Source of the DNA: CAIWHR01 sp963734055
Lineage (GTDB): Bacteria; Pseudomonadota; Gammaproteobacteria; Burkholderiales; Casimicrobiaceae
Reading direction: 5' to 3'
NCBI GenBank assembly: GCA_963734055.1
Contig: CAVTFQ010000002.1
Span: 62,001-126,000, forward strand
DNA: 64,000 nucleotides
Below the pieces are notes generated by a model. The model was not told where the DNA came from and did not search any database. It saw only the letters and a program-made list of their open reading frames with translations. Positions 1 through 7,950 of this stretch are shown in pieces (within the stretch, counting starts at the first letter, position 1; each line of letters starts with the position of its first letter). The translations under genes and the position numbers were made by a program.

Positions 1-396
1 AATGCGAGCGCGGTGATGACGAACGTGCCGGGACCGCCACAGCCGCTCTATTTCGCCGGCGGAAGGATCGCGCAGTTGATGTTCTGGGTGCCGCAGGCGG
101 GCGCCATCGGGATGGGCGTCTCGATTCTGTCCTACGACGGCGCCGTTCAGTTCGGGCTCATCACCGACCGCGGTCTCTGCCCCGACCCCGAGCACGTCAT
201 CACGCGGTTCGGGCCCGAGTTCGAGAAGCTCGTGCTGACGACGCTCCTCGCGCCGTGGCCGCGCTCCGGCGAACTCGATCCCGAGCTTGCCGCGCAGGTC
301 GTCGCCGGGCGCAGTGCGCGGGCAGAGCGCGGGCCGCGGCGCCGCGGCGCCTCAGCGCACCCGCACGGCCACGCCACGGGCGACACCGTCAGCTGA
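1..396 (+). CDS. Wax ester synthase/diacylglycerol acyltransferase, C-terminal end (partial)
   Basis: The frame is open from base 1 to a TGA at 394-396, so the 5' part lies outside the window. The remaining 131 codons read as the C-terminal DUF1298-type region of a WS/DGAT acyltransferase: an N-V-P-G-P turn near the start, then a hydrophobic stretch with G-M-G-V-S-I-L-S-Y and a D-P-E-H region. The family joins acyl-CoA to fatty alcohols or diacylglycerol for storage lipid; the catalytic HHxxxDG motif would be upstream and is not visible. The tail beyond residue 100 is Arg/Ala/His rich and looks unstructured. Its last 8 bases overlap the convergent TPR gene. The family call is firm; substrate is unknown. 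Confidence 0.85.
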   Translation, partial: NASAVMTNVPGPPQPLYFAGGRIAQLMFWVPQAGAIGMGVSILSYDGAVQFGLITDRGLCPDPEHVITRFGPEFEKLVLTTLLAPWPRSGELDPELAAQVVAGRSARAERGPRRRGASAHPHGHATGDTVS

Positions 397-1165
397 GTTC
401 GGAGCGCGCGAGCTCGACGTCGAGCCGCTCCATCGCGTCCGCGGGCTCGCACGCCGCCGCCTCGCGGTAGAGCGTCTCCGCTTCCGCCATTCGCGACTTG
501 CCGAACAGCATGATGAGCCCGTTCGCGTACTCGACGCGCGCGATCGCCGAGTCCGGATTGAGCTTCAGCGCTTTCTGGAAGTGCTCGAGCGCGGAATCCT
601 TCTTCGCCCCGTACGTGACGCCGGCGACGAGGCCGCCCACCTTGTCGATCACCTCGGCCTGATAGCTTCCGTACGCGATGTGCGCATCGGCGTGCTTGGG
701 ATCGAGCTTGATGGCGGTCTGAAGCGCATCGCGGACCTTGCCGCCCAGCCCCTGGGCCAGGGCCTTCGCGACCGAGATGCCCTGCCCGTAGCGGCCCGCG
801 GCGAACGCGAAGAAGTAGTGCGCGTTGGGGTCCCTGGGTGCCGCTGCGCGGCGCGCGTCGGCCCAGCCCATCGCCTGGTCGAGGAGCGCGAGCTTCGCCT
901 TGTCGCCCTTCTCGAGGTACGTTGCGTACACGACCTGCGCCTTGACCGCGACGTTCACGCCGGCGTCGCCGGCCGCGCTGCCGGCGTCGACCGCCTGCGC
1001 GAAATCGCCCGCGTGATAGTGCCGCCATGCTTCGGCGACGGCGGCGTCCTTCGGGAACGGCTCGCAGTCGCCGCGATGCAGGCGCGGCCAGCGCTTCTTC
1101 AATCCTGCGGCGTCGTAGGCATAGGCCTTGTCGGCGTGCGGGAACTTGACCCACTTCTTCGCCAC
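389..1165 (-). CDS. Tetratricopeptide-repeat protein
   Basis: A 258-residue protein with no signal peptide or membrane segment. TPR-like helical pairs are visible, for example around residues 148-175 (A-I-K-L-D-P-K-H-A-D-A-H-I-A-Y-G) and 190-215 (A-L-K-L-N-P-D-S-A-I-A-R-V-E-Y). Such repeats normally bind other proteins; the partner cannot be read here. It is the last gene of a leftward run that starts with the phasin-like gene, 13 bases after the TetR gene, so it is probably co-transcribed with it. It converges on, and overlaps by 8 bases, the WS/DGAT gene. Function beyond scaffold is unknown. Confidence 0.7.
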   Translation of the reverse strand: MAKKWVKFPHADKAYAYDAAGLKKRWPRLHRGDCEPFPKDAAVAEAWRHYHAGDFAQAVDAGSAAGDAGVNVAVKAQVVYATYLEKGDKAKLALLDQAMGWADARRAAAPRDPNAHYFFAFAAGRYGQGISVAKALAQGLGGKVRDALQTAIKLDPKHADAHIAYGSYQAEVIDKVGGLVAGVTYGAKKDSALEHFQKALKLNPDSAIARVEYANGLIMLFGKSRMAEAETLYREAAACEPADAMERLDVELARSELS

Positions 1166-1178
1166 GGCAGTCCCTCCT

Positions 1179-1820
1179 TCAAAGGTAATCGCGGCCGAGC
1201 CGTTCGATCAGCGTCCGCGCGTCGCCGGTGAGGAAGGGGCCGATCAGCGAGAGCAGCTGCGCCGCCGCGCGTCCCGGGTCCGCGGTGGGGGCGCCCACCG
1301 GGCGCCCGATCCGGTCGAATGACTGCCAGTAGGTCGCGACCAGCAGCACGTTGCGGGCGAGCGCCGCGATCTCGCGCTCGGACGCGATCATGGTGCCGGC
1401 GGCGATCAGGCCGCGGCACAACTCTACCATGGTCGTGATGCCCCTCCGCAGCAGGCGCCCGAGGCGCGCGTTCAGGACCGGGTCGCGCGCCGCGAGCACG
1501 TCGACGTCGCGGAGGATGAAGCGGTATTCGCCCATCCGCTCGAGCAGCACGTGCAGCCAGAGCCAGAGGTCCTCGACCTCGATGCGGCGGCCGCCGAGAT
1601 CCGCGAACAGCGGCGCGATTCGGGCCTCGAACTGCGCGCAGAGCTCGCCGACGATCTCTTCCTTGTTGCGGTAGTGATAGTAGAGATTGCCCGGACTGAT
1701 GTTCATCTCGCCCGCGATCTCGGCCGTCGTGACCTGCGGCGCGCCGCGCGCATTGAAGAGCGCGAGGCTCGTCTCGAGGATCCGCTCGCGCGTGCGGCGC
1801 GGCGCTTTCCGCTCCGCCAT
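1179..1820 (-). CDS. TetR-family transcriptional regulator
   Basis: A 213-residue TetR repressor. The N-terminal helix-turn-helix is clear: R-E-R-I-L-E-T-S-L-A-L-F-N, then T-T-A-E-I-A, then N-I-S-P-G-N-L-Y-Y-H-Y-R-N-K-E-E-I. The C-terminal ligand domain resembles the TetR_C type often seen beside PHA and lipid genes. I chose the ATG at 1820, immediately after the upstream gene's stop, because it places the helix-turn-helix at residues 12-55; the frame stays open much further upstream without homology. The position inside a phasin/patatin operon suggests control of storage-lipid genes, but no operator was identified. Confidence 0.85.
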   Translation of the reverse strand: MAERKAPRRTRERILETSLALFNARGAPQVTTAEIAGEMNISPGNLYYHYRNKEEIVGELCAQFEARIAPLFADLGGRRIEVEDLWLWLHVLLERMGEYRFILRDVDVLAARDPVLNARLGRLLRRGITTMVELCRGLIAAGTMIASEREIAALARNVLLVATYWQSFDRIGRPVGAPTADPGRAAAQLLSLIGPFLTGDARTLIERLGRDYL

Positions 1821-1822
1821 GA

Positions 1823-2581
1823 TCAGCCGCGCGCCCGGAACGGCAGCACAAGCCACGCGAGAAGCGATCCGCCGAACGCCGCCGCGGCGAGCCAGAAGGC
1901 GATCCGCCAGCCGCGATTCCCCGCGCGCAGGATCTCGGCGTCGGTGGCATAGACGGTCTCGCACGCACCATTGCCGGTGTCGGTCCGCTTCGTGCTGGTG
2001 CCGCGGACGAAGTGGAAGCCATGATCGTGCGAATACTCGGCGAGATAGCCGCGGAAATGCACCTGGTCGCCGACCCGCACCGACTTGAGCGTGCGCGCGA
2101 TCGCGGGGTCGTCGGCCAGCAGGTGATTGTTGGACAGCGCCGTCATGTCGAAGGCGCGCCAGACCTCGGTCGAGCCCGTGCGGACGTTGCACTCGAACTG
2201 GCTGCTCCAGTACTCGAGCTCCCGATAGTTGGCGCTGCGCGCATTCGCGCCCCAGATCACGCAAAGGTCGGTCACGTTGAGCTCGTCGCGCCACGCCTTG
2301 TGGATCCAGTCCCACCACGTGTCGGCGTCGTGCTTGCTGACGACGACTCCGGCGAGATCGTACGTGAAGACCGGCCGCACCGTGTACTCGATGCCGCCCA
2401 CCAAGGTCCGGAACGGGACCGCGTCGGTCGCCTCCTGTAGGGGGTCCTCGCGGACCGCAGGGTCGAGGACGTCGGGCGATGGCAGCGCGTCCCGCTGCCA
2501 GGCGGCGACGGCGAAGAGCGCGGCGCTGCCGACGAGAAGGTAGCGGACAGGGGCGGCGGCCATCCGGACCGGGCGCGCCAC
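1823..2581 (-). CDS. Membrane-anchored protein of unknown function
   Basis: A 252-residue protein not recognised as a known family. One hydrophobic segment lies near the N-terminus (about residues 12-27) and one near the C-terminus (about residues 226-246, A-F-W-L-A-A-A-A-F-G-G-S-L-L-A-W-L-V-L-P), so the central domain of about 190 residues is probably periplasmic. That domain has four cysteines and a Trp-rich patch (W-W-D-W). It ends 2 bases before the TetR start and follows the patatin gene by 28 bases, which indicates an operon. It may take part in extracytoplasmic lipid or envelope handling; nothing in the sequence proves this. Confidence 0.6.
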   Translation of the reverse strand: MARPVRMAAAPVRYLLVGSAALFAVAAWQRDALPSPDVLDPAVREDPLQEATDAVPFRTLVGGIEYTVRPVFTYDLAGVVVSKHDADTWWDWIHKAWRDELNVTDLCVIWGANARSANYRELEYWSSQFECNVRTGSTEVWRAFDMTALSNNHLLADDPAIARTLKSVRVGDQVHFRGYLAEYSHDHGFHFVRGTSTKRTDTGNGACETVYATDAEILRAGNRGWRIAFWLAAAAFGGSLLAWLVLPFRARG

Positions 2582-2609
2582 GCGCTCTCGCGGGCGCGTC
2601 GCGCCGCGA

Positions 2610-3899
2610 CTACACGGCCGGCGCGTCGCGGTGGCGGGCGCTCCGCGCGAGCCACCGTTCGAGCTGGTTCAGCGCGTGGGCGAGATCCCGCGCCGTACGG
2701 CGGACGTCGTGGCCCGGCTGCGCGTGCAACGGCCGCGGATCCGACAGCGCATCGTCGATGCCCCGGTGGGGATCCGCGAGACGATCGTGGCGAAGTGCGA
2801 TGCCGTGCCGCGCGAGTTGCGGCTCGAGCGCGGCGGCGCGGGCCACGAGGTTCTGGCGCGTCTTCGCGTAGGCGGCGGCGCAGAGGCGGCGGCGCTGCGC
2901 GTAGCTGAAGATGCTCGCAAAGAACATGTCGGCATCCTCGCGGTCGGGCTCGAACAGCACGACGTCCGCGTCCGGATACTGGCGGCGGTACTTCTCCATG
3001 CCAACCTTCATCCGCGAGTGGATGATCGCGCGAAAGGTCTGCGAGAGGACGATCGGAAGTCCGCCCTGGTTCAGCTTGGCGACCGTGAGGCGGCCGCCCT
3101 GCGCCGCGCGGCTCGCGTCGAACGGGACGAGCGGATTCACGCACAGCAGGAGGCGCACGCCTTCGTCGAGCGCGACCGAGGCGTGCAGCGTCTTGTTGAG
3201 GGCGCCGTCGACGTAATGCTCGCCGCCGATCATCACCGGCGGAAACAGGCCGGGCAACGCCGAGGACGCTTCGATGGCCATCGAGATCGGCACATGGTCA
3301 CGGCCGGACGCGCCGAAGGTCACCGACGCGCCGGTGTCGAGGTTCGTGGCGACCAGGAACAGCTTGCGATCGAGCTTGCGGAAGTCGTTGGTGCGCCCCG
3401 GGGCCGCGAATAGCCGGCTCATGAAATCGCCGACGGCGCGGTTGTCGAACATTCCGGTCGGCACCGCGTGGGACAGCGTCGCCAGCGATTCCATGAGGCC
3501 GCGCCGGAACGGGTCGCGCAGGTACTGCATGGCGGCGCGCACGAGCAGCCGCGGCAGCGCCGCCGCGCGAAGCATGAACTCCGACAGCGCCGGCCGCAGG
3601 AAAATCTCGGGCGTCAGCGCCGCGTCGGCGCCGTCGTCGATGAACAGCCGATACATCTGTGCCGGCGAGATGCCGTTCGCCAGCGCAGCCGCGACGAAGC
3701 CCCCGGACGAAACGCCGACGTAGACGTCGAGGTCCGCGAGGTCGATGCCGTCGAGCGAGTCGGTAAGCGCGAGCAGCGCGCCGACCTCGTAGATGCCGCC
3801 GAGCGGCCCGCCGCCGGCCAAGGCCAAGCCCACGCGGGGACGCGTGCGCCCCCGCGTCCGGGCACGTTGCGCGCGCCCGGTTGCCGTACGTCCCGGCAT
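2610..3899 (-). CDS. Patatin-like phospholipase
   Basis: A 429-residue patatin-family serine hydrolase. All three family landmarks are present: the oxyanion loop G-G-G-P-L-G-G (29-35), the nucleophile elbow G-V-S-S-G with Ser64, and the catalytic Asp in a D-G-A context around residue 230. The family cleaves acyl esters of phospholipids or neutral lipids with a Ser-Asp dyad. The basic N-terminus (residues 1-22, many Arg) and the long C-terminal region after about residue 330 are outside the catalytic core. It lies in a leftward operon between the phasin-like gene (42-base gap) and the membrane protein, which suggests turnover of storage lipid. Confidence 0.88.
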   Translation of the reverse strand: MPGRTATGRAQRARTRGRTRPRVGLALAGGGPLGGIYEVGALLALTDSLDGIDLADLDVYVGVSSGGFVAAALANGISPAQMYRLFIDDGADAALTPEIFLRPALSEFMLRAAALPRLLVRAAMQYLRDPFRRGLMESLATLSHAVPTGMFDNRAVGDFMSRLFAAPGRTNDFRKLDRKLFLVATNLDTGASVTFGASGRDHVPISMAIEASSALPGLFPPVMIGGEHYVDGALNKTLHASVALDEGVRLLLCVNPLVPFDASRAAQGGRLTVAKLNQGGLPIVLSQTFRAIIHSRMKVGMEKYRRQYPDADVVLFEPDREDADMFFASIFSYAQRRRLCAAAYAKTRQNLVARAAALEPQLARHGIALRHDRLADPHRGIDDALSDPRPLHAQPGHDVRRTARDLAHALNQLERWLARSARHRDAPAV

Positions 3900-3941
3900 G
3901 GACCCCCCTTGCGTTGAAAGCGTGGGCGCGATCCTACCGCA

Positions 3942-4400
3942 TTACGCGCGCTTCGTGCGCCTCGCCTTCTTCGCGGGGCGGGTGGTGCGGACACCGACGG
4001 CCTTGCGCGCACGCTTCACGGGGGCCTTCGCGGCCGGAGCGAGCGCCTTCGGCAACTCGATCCTCGGCAGCGACTTCGGCAGCACCTGCTGCGCGTAGTC
4101 GACCATCGAGGTCGCCGCCTGCTTCACGGTCGCTTCGACGGTCCTCCGCGTGCGCCGCCACATCGCGTTGGCGCGGGTGATCGACGATTCGACCCGGTCG
4201 CCCACGAAGCGGATTGCGCGCGACTCGACGACCGTGCCTTCACGCACCAACGTGCGGAACACGTGGCCGCCCTCGCTGTGGACCCAGTCGCGGGTCACGA
4301 CGGTCGCGCCCAACCCGGCGAGCCAGACCTTGCGCGACGCGGCGAGCGCCGCTTCGCCGAACGGATACGGATTGAAGACGGGGATGGATTGTTTTTGCAT
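3942..4400 (-). CDS. Phasin-family (PhaF/PhaI-like) granule-associated protein
   Basis: A 152-residue protein starting M-Q-K-Q-S-I-P-V. The N-terminal 110 residues form a helical phasin-like domain (A-A-S-R-K-V-W-L-A-G-L-G near residue 20 is typical of the phasin/PhaI family). The C-terminus is a short Ala/Lys/Arg tail ending K-K-A-R-R-T-K-R-A, reminiscent of the DNA-binding tail of PhaF. Phasins coat polyhydroxyalkanoate granules, and the basic tail could tether them to DNA. I prefer the ATG at 4400; upstream in-frame starts add 28 residues without similarity. It heads the leftward storage-lipid operon. The family call is good; granule binding is inferred. Confidence 0.75.
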   Translation of the reverse strand: MQKQSIPVFNPYPFGEAALAASRKVWLAGLGATVVTRDWVHSEGGHVFRTLVREGTVVESRAIRFVGDRVESSITRANAMWRRTRRTVEATVKQAATSMVDYAQQVLPKSLPRIELPKALAPAAKAPVKRARKAVGVRTTRPAKKARRTKRA

Positions 4401-4485
4401 GGGACGCTTTCTCGAAGGGGTTGAAGGTCTCGCCGCCATTCCGGCGATTGACTTCAATTTATCCCGCTTTGTTAGAGCAAACACA

Positions 4486-6123
4486 CTAATCGGCGCCCGG
4501 CACGCGCGGCCGCTCGGGCGCGCTCGGCGCCGCAGGCGCGAGCGCGGTAGCGAGGGCGGTCGCGAGACGGGCGACGATCGCGAAGATCGTCAGCTGCGGA
4601 TTCACTCCGAGGGAGGTCGGGAACAGCGAGGCGTCCAAGACGTGCAGGTTCGCGAGGTGGTGGTGGCGGCCCGTCGGGTCGACCACGGCCCGCGCCGGAT
4701 CGGGACCCAGCGGACAGCCGCCCATCACGTGGGCGCTCACGACGGTCGTCGTGAGCGGCGCGAGCGCAAAACGGTCGATCGCGGCGCGGGCCGCCGTCAG
4801 TGCGTCGTACGCGGTGCCCGCGTCGTGGATCGGCATCACGGTTCGCGCCCCGGCGGCGAACTGAATCTCGGCCATCGTCCGGAACGCCTGCCGGACGCCG
4901 TGCCACACGTACGGCGTCAGCGGATAATCAAGCACCGGCGCGCCGCCGCTGTCGAGCGCCACGGTGCCGCCGGGACTGTCGGGGTGGAAGCCGTCGCGCA
5001 GGAGGGCGATCGCCACGTGCAGATGCGGCAGCTCACGCATCCAGCGCGCGTGCACCTGGCCCTCGCCCGGCAGCGTGATCGCCATCAGCAACGGGTGCGC
5101 CGGCGCCGCCTCGAGCTTGAATCCGATCGGCCCGTCGAGCGGGACCGTGTCGAGGAAATGGTCGGAGTAGATCGTCTGCGGCGCGCCCGCGAACGGATCG
5201 ATGCGCTCGGGCATGAGGGCCGCGGACACGACCGTCGGGTGCAGGAACGTGCGCTTGCCGAGGAGCCTGTGCGGATCCGGCACCCGGCTTCGCAAGAGCA
5301 GCGCCGGCGAGCCGATCGCCCCGCCGGCGGCGACGTAGGCGCGGGCGCGAATCGTGATGCGTCGCGCCGTGGTCGCGACGCCACGGGTGTCCATGGCGGC
5401 GCACCGGAGCGCCGTCACGCGGTCGCCGCGATACGCGAACTCGAGCGCCCGCGCGCGCGTGACGAGCACCGCGCCGCGATCGAGCGCCGCGGGCACCGTC
5501 GTGACCAGCATCGACTGCTTCGCGTTGACCGGGCATCCGAGCCCGCAGTAGCCCAGGTTCCAGCAACCCCTGACGTTGCGTCGGATCGTCGTGGCCGGAA
5601 TGCCGAGCTTCGCCGCCCCGCGCGCAAGCGCCTCGTTGTTGGCGTTCGGCGCGACCTCCCACGGCGCGATCGCGAGCCGGGCTTCCATCCGCTCGAACCA
5701 CGGCGCGAGATCGGCGGGCTCGAAGCCTTCGAGGCCGTACGCGCGCTGCCAGTAGGCGAGCGTCGCTGCCGGCGTGCGGAACGAGCTCGTCCAGTTGACC
5801 GTGGTGCCGCCACCGACGCAGCGGCCCTGCAGGATGCCGATGGCCTTGTCCTTCGTCTTGCGCGCGGCGGACTCCTGGTAGAGCGTCGGATACGCTTCGG
5901 ACTCGAGCATCCGGAAGTCGGCGGCGGTCGCGAGCGGCCCTTCCTCCACGAGGATGACGGCCAGTCCCGCCTGAGAAAGGATCTCCGCGGCGGTGCCGCC
6001 GCCGGCGCCCGTGCCGACGATGACGACGTCGGTCTCGAAATCGAGATCGCGCTGCTGTGCCGATGCGTCGACAATCTGCCAGCCGGCCGCGCGGCCGGCG
6101 ACCCAGGGATCGTTCGGCGTCAT
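4486..6123 (-). CDS. GMC-family FAD-dependent oxidoreductase
   Basis: A 545-residue glucose-methanol-choline oxidoreductase. The FAD dinucleotide fold is at residues 33-50 (V-V-I-V-G-T-G-A-G-G-G), followed by the G-R-C-V-G-G-G-T-T-V-N-W segment. The C-terminal active-site part has S-A-H-V-M-G-G-C and the closing N-P-Q-L-T-I motif. Family members oxidise alcohols, including sterols and long-chain fatty alcohols, and pass electrons to a carrier. The ATG at 6123 overlaps the TGA of the preceding small gene (ATGA), so the two are translationally coupled and probably form one enzyme. In this lipid context a long-chain alcohol or wax-derived substrate is plausible but not shown. Confidence 0.88.
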   Translation of the reverse strand: MTPNDPWVAGRAAGWQIVDASAQQRDLDFETDVVIVGTGAGGGTAAEILSQAGLAVILVEEGPLATAADFRMLESEAYPTLYQESAARKTKDKAIGILQGRCVGGGTTVNWTSSFRTPAATLAYWQRAYGLEGFEPADLAPWFERMEARLAIAPWEVAPNANNEALARGAAKLGIPATTIRRNVRGCWNLGYCGLGCPVNAKQSMLVTTVPAALDRGAVLVTRARALEFAYRGDRVTALRCAAMDTRGVATTARRITIRARAYVAAGGAIGSPALLLRSRVPDPHRLLGKRTFLHPTVVSAALMPERIDPFAGAPQTIYSDHFLDTVPLDGPIGFKLEAAPAHPLLMAITLPGEGQVHARWMRELPHLHVAIALLRDGFHPDSPGGTVALDSGGAPVLDYPLTPYVWHGVRQAFRTMAEIQFAAGARTVMPIHDAGTAYDALTAARAAIDRFALAPLTTTVVSAHVMGGCPLGPDPARAVVDPTGRHHHLANLHVLDASLFPTSLGVNPQLTIFAIVARLATALATALAPAAPSAPERPRVPGAD

Positions 6124-6653
6124 GCGGGAAGCCTCGGCGGGCCCGGATAGCCGATCGCGGGCCACGACGCGGGATTCCCGTACCAGGCCGCGAACACGAG
6201 CTGGTGCAGCGCCGCGTAGGCCGAGCGAAAGAGCAGGAAGCCGCTCGTGCGCCACCGCTCGAGGAACGCGGCCACGTCGCCGCGGTCCGCTTCGTGCCAC
6301 GGCGCGTCGACGCGGGCAAGGGCAATCCGCGCCGGCGCGAACGCAAGAAGCGAAAAGAGCTGGGACAGCTCGTGCTGCGCCGCGGGCGGAAGACCGGCGA
6401 TCGCGGCTCCGACGCTCGCCACGGTTTCACGGACCGCGCTTCCTCGTGCCGTCGGATCGGGCGGCAGTGCGCCGTCGAGCAGCACGGGGATCACCGCCGT
6501 GAGCACCTCGGTCGCATCGGGTCCGAGCGCAATCCCATGCGACGCGAACGTCGCATCGGGGATAACTTCGCGCGTCCTGCGCAGCCACGATGCGACGGCG
6601 AGGGCGGCGGTGCCGGCGAGGCCGGCGAAGAGGAAGGTGCGGCGTGTCAGCAT
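6120..6653 (-). CDS. Small TAT-exported partner of GMC oxidoreductase (gluconate dehydrogenase subunit 3-like)
   Basis: A 177-residue protein from the ATG at 6653, beginning M-L-T-R-R-T-F-L-F-A-G-L-A-G, which looks like a twin-arginine signal (R-R-T-F-L). The rest is helical and resembles subunit 3 of membrane gluconate 2-dehydrogenase-type enzymes, which pair with a GMC flavoprotein. An in-frame start at 6728 would add 25 residues and push the signal inward, so I reject it. The ATGA overlap with the GMC gene supports a two-subunit enzyme whose flavoprotein could be co-exported. The subfamily name is tentative. Confidence 0.6.
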   Translation of the reverse strand: MLTRRTFLFAGLAGTAALAVASWLRRTREVIPDATFASHGIALGPDATEVLTAVIPVLLDGALPPDPTARGSAVRETVASVGAAIAGLPPAAQHELSQLFSLLAFAPARIALARVDAPWHEADRGDVAAFLERWRTSGFLLFRSAYAALHQLVFAAWYGNPASWPAIGYPGPPRLPA

Positions 6654-6797
6654 GCGGCCACGATCGCGCAGCCGGCGTAAGCTGCGCGGGCCCGCGTCGA
6701 ATCCAATGTAGCCACCGAGTTTAGACAATACAACCTAATTGCCGTGCCGCTCGGCGGCGCGATCGTGTCGGCGTCCGTCGGTACGCTAGACTTCGGG

Positions 6798-7607
6798 ATG
6801 GCGTCGCGCACGAGCGCCGCGTCCCCGACTCCCATGGCCATCGCCAATCCAGCCTCGTCCACGCCTGCCCCGGCGCAGACCGTGCTGGCCGCCGAGCTCG
6901 CGCACCTCGCGCGCCTGCATGCGGAGCGCGCGGCCAACCCGATTCTCGCGGGCGCGCTGCAGCGCCTCGCAACCTGGCAGTCGCGGCGGCTCAGGCTGAC
7001 TTATGACGACCTGGCGGCACAGGAGCGTTACACCGACGCGATCGAGTTCTTCCAGAACGACCTCTATGGAAGCGCCGACTTCGCGCAACGCGACGCCGAC
7101 CTCGCGCGCGTCGCTCTGGTCATGGTGCGAATGCTCCCCGAATCCGTGATCGCCTCGATCGCCAAGGCCGTGGAGCTGCACGCGCTCTCGCAGACGCTCG
7201 ACCGCTCGCTGCTCGCGCGGCTTCCCCGCGCTGACGGCCAGTTCTCGGTGAGCGAGTACTGCCGCGCCTATCGACGCATGGGGAAGCGCCCCGAACGCGA
7301 GCGGCAGATCCGGTTGATCGGCGAGATCGGCACGCAACTCGCGGGGTTCGTGCAAAAGCCCTGGATTCGCGCGGCGCTCGGCCTCATGCGTCAGCCGGCG
7401 CGCCTCGCCGGGTTCGCCGCGCTGCACGATTTCCTCGAGCGCGGCTTCGCCGCCTTCGCGCGAATGGGCGACGCGGAGGAGTTCCTCGCGACCATCGATG
7501 CGCGCGAGCGCGCGCTCATGGACGCGTTGTTCGCCGGCGAGACCGCACCCTTCCCCGATCCGCTGCTGCCGCGCAGGCCGGCGCCAGCGGCGGAGACGGA
7601 CGATTAG
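6798..7607 (+). CDS. FFLEELY-motif-type protein of unknown function
   Basis: A 269-residue soluble, mainly helical protein. It shows the pattern of the FFLEELY-motif family: A-R-L-H-A-E-R, then R-L-T-Y-D-D-L, then R-Y-T-D-A-I-E-F-F-Q-N-D-L-Y-G and a Q-R-D-A-D-L-A-R segment. The biochemical role of this family is not known to me. Several starts are possible: a GTG at 6744, ATG at 6798, or ATG at 6834. The first 40 residues are low-complexity Ala/Ser/Pro, so the true start is uncertain. It is divergent from the GMC pair and convergent with the PHA-system gene 3 bases beyond its stop. Confidence 0.65.
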   Translation: MASRTSAASPTPMAIANPASSTPAPAQTVLAAELAHLARLHAERAANPILAGALQRLATWQSRRLRLTYDDLAAQERYTDAIEFFQNDLYGSADFAQRDADLARVALVMVRMLPESVIASIAKAVELHALSQTLDRSLLARLPRADGQFSVSEYCRAYRRMGKRPERERQIRLIGEIGTQLAGFVQKPWIRAALGLMRQPARLAGFAALHDFLERGFAAFARMGDAEEFLATIDARERALMDALFAGETAPFPDPLLPRRPAPAAETDD

Positions 7608-7610
7608 GCG

Positions 7611-7916
7611 CTAGCGCTTCGGCTTCGGCTGCGGCTTCGGCTTGCCGAAGTACTTGTCGAAGTCGCGGTGCACGACGTCCTCGATCGTCGGCTTCAGCAT
7701 CGACAGCAGGAGGCCCAGCTTGCAATCGAGACGCACCACGCCCTGGCCGACGTGGAGATGGCCGGCAACGCCGGCGCGCTCGAACTCGATGTTGTCTCCC
7801 TGCCATGCGCAGCGCAGCTCGAAGCGCTTGGCGAGATCGTCGGCGATCTGCTGCGCCGCCTCCTTGGCTTTCCGATGCGACAGGTGGTGCCTCTTCTCGA
7901 TCCTGATGGTTGCCAT
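7611..7916 (-). CDS. Polyhydroxyalkanoic acid system family protein
   Basis: A 101-residue protein whose first 90 residues fit the PHA granule-region family (TIGR02610 type): M-A-T-I-R-I-E-K-R-H-H-L-S at the N-terminus, a G-D-N-I-E-F-E strand, G-H-L-H-V-G-Q, and L-D-C-K-L-G-L-L-L. These small proteins occur beside PHA genes in many proteobacteria; their exact role is unclear. The C-terminus is a K-P-K-P-Q-P-K-P tail. The ATG at 7916 is favoured because it matches the conserved start of the family; the frame is open 20 codons further upstream. No PHA synthase gene is visible in the window. Confidence 0.75.
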   Translation of the reverse strand: MATIRIEKRHHLSHRKAKEAAQQIADDLAKRFELRCAWQGDNIEFERAGVAGHLHVGQGVVRLDCKLGLLLSMLKPTIEDVVHRDFDKYFGKPKPQPKPKR

Positions 7917-7950
7917 GGGCGCGAGCCTCCGTCGCGAAGTATAACCAACG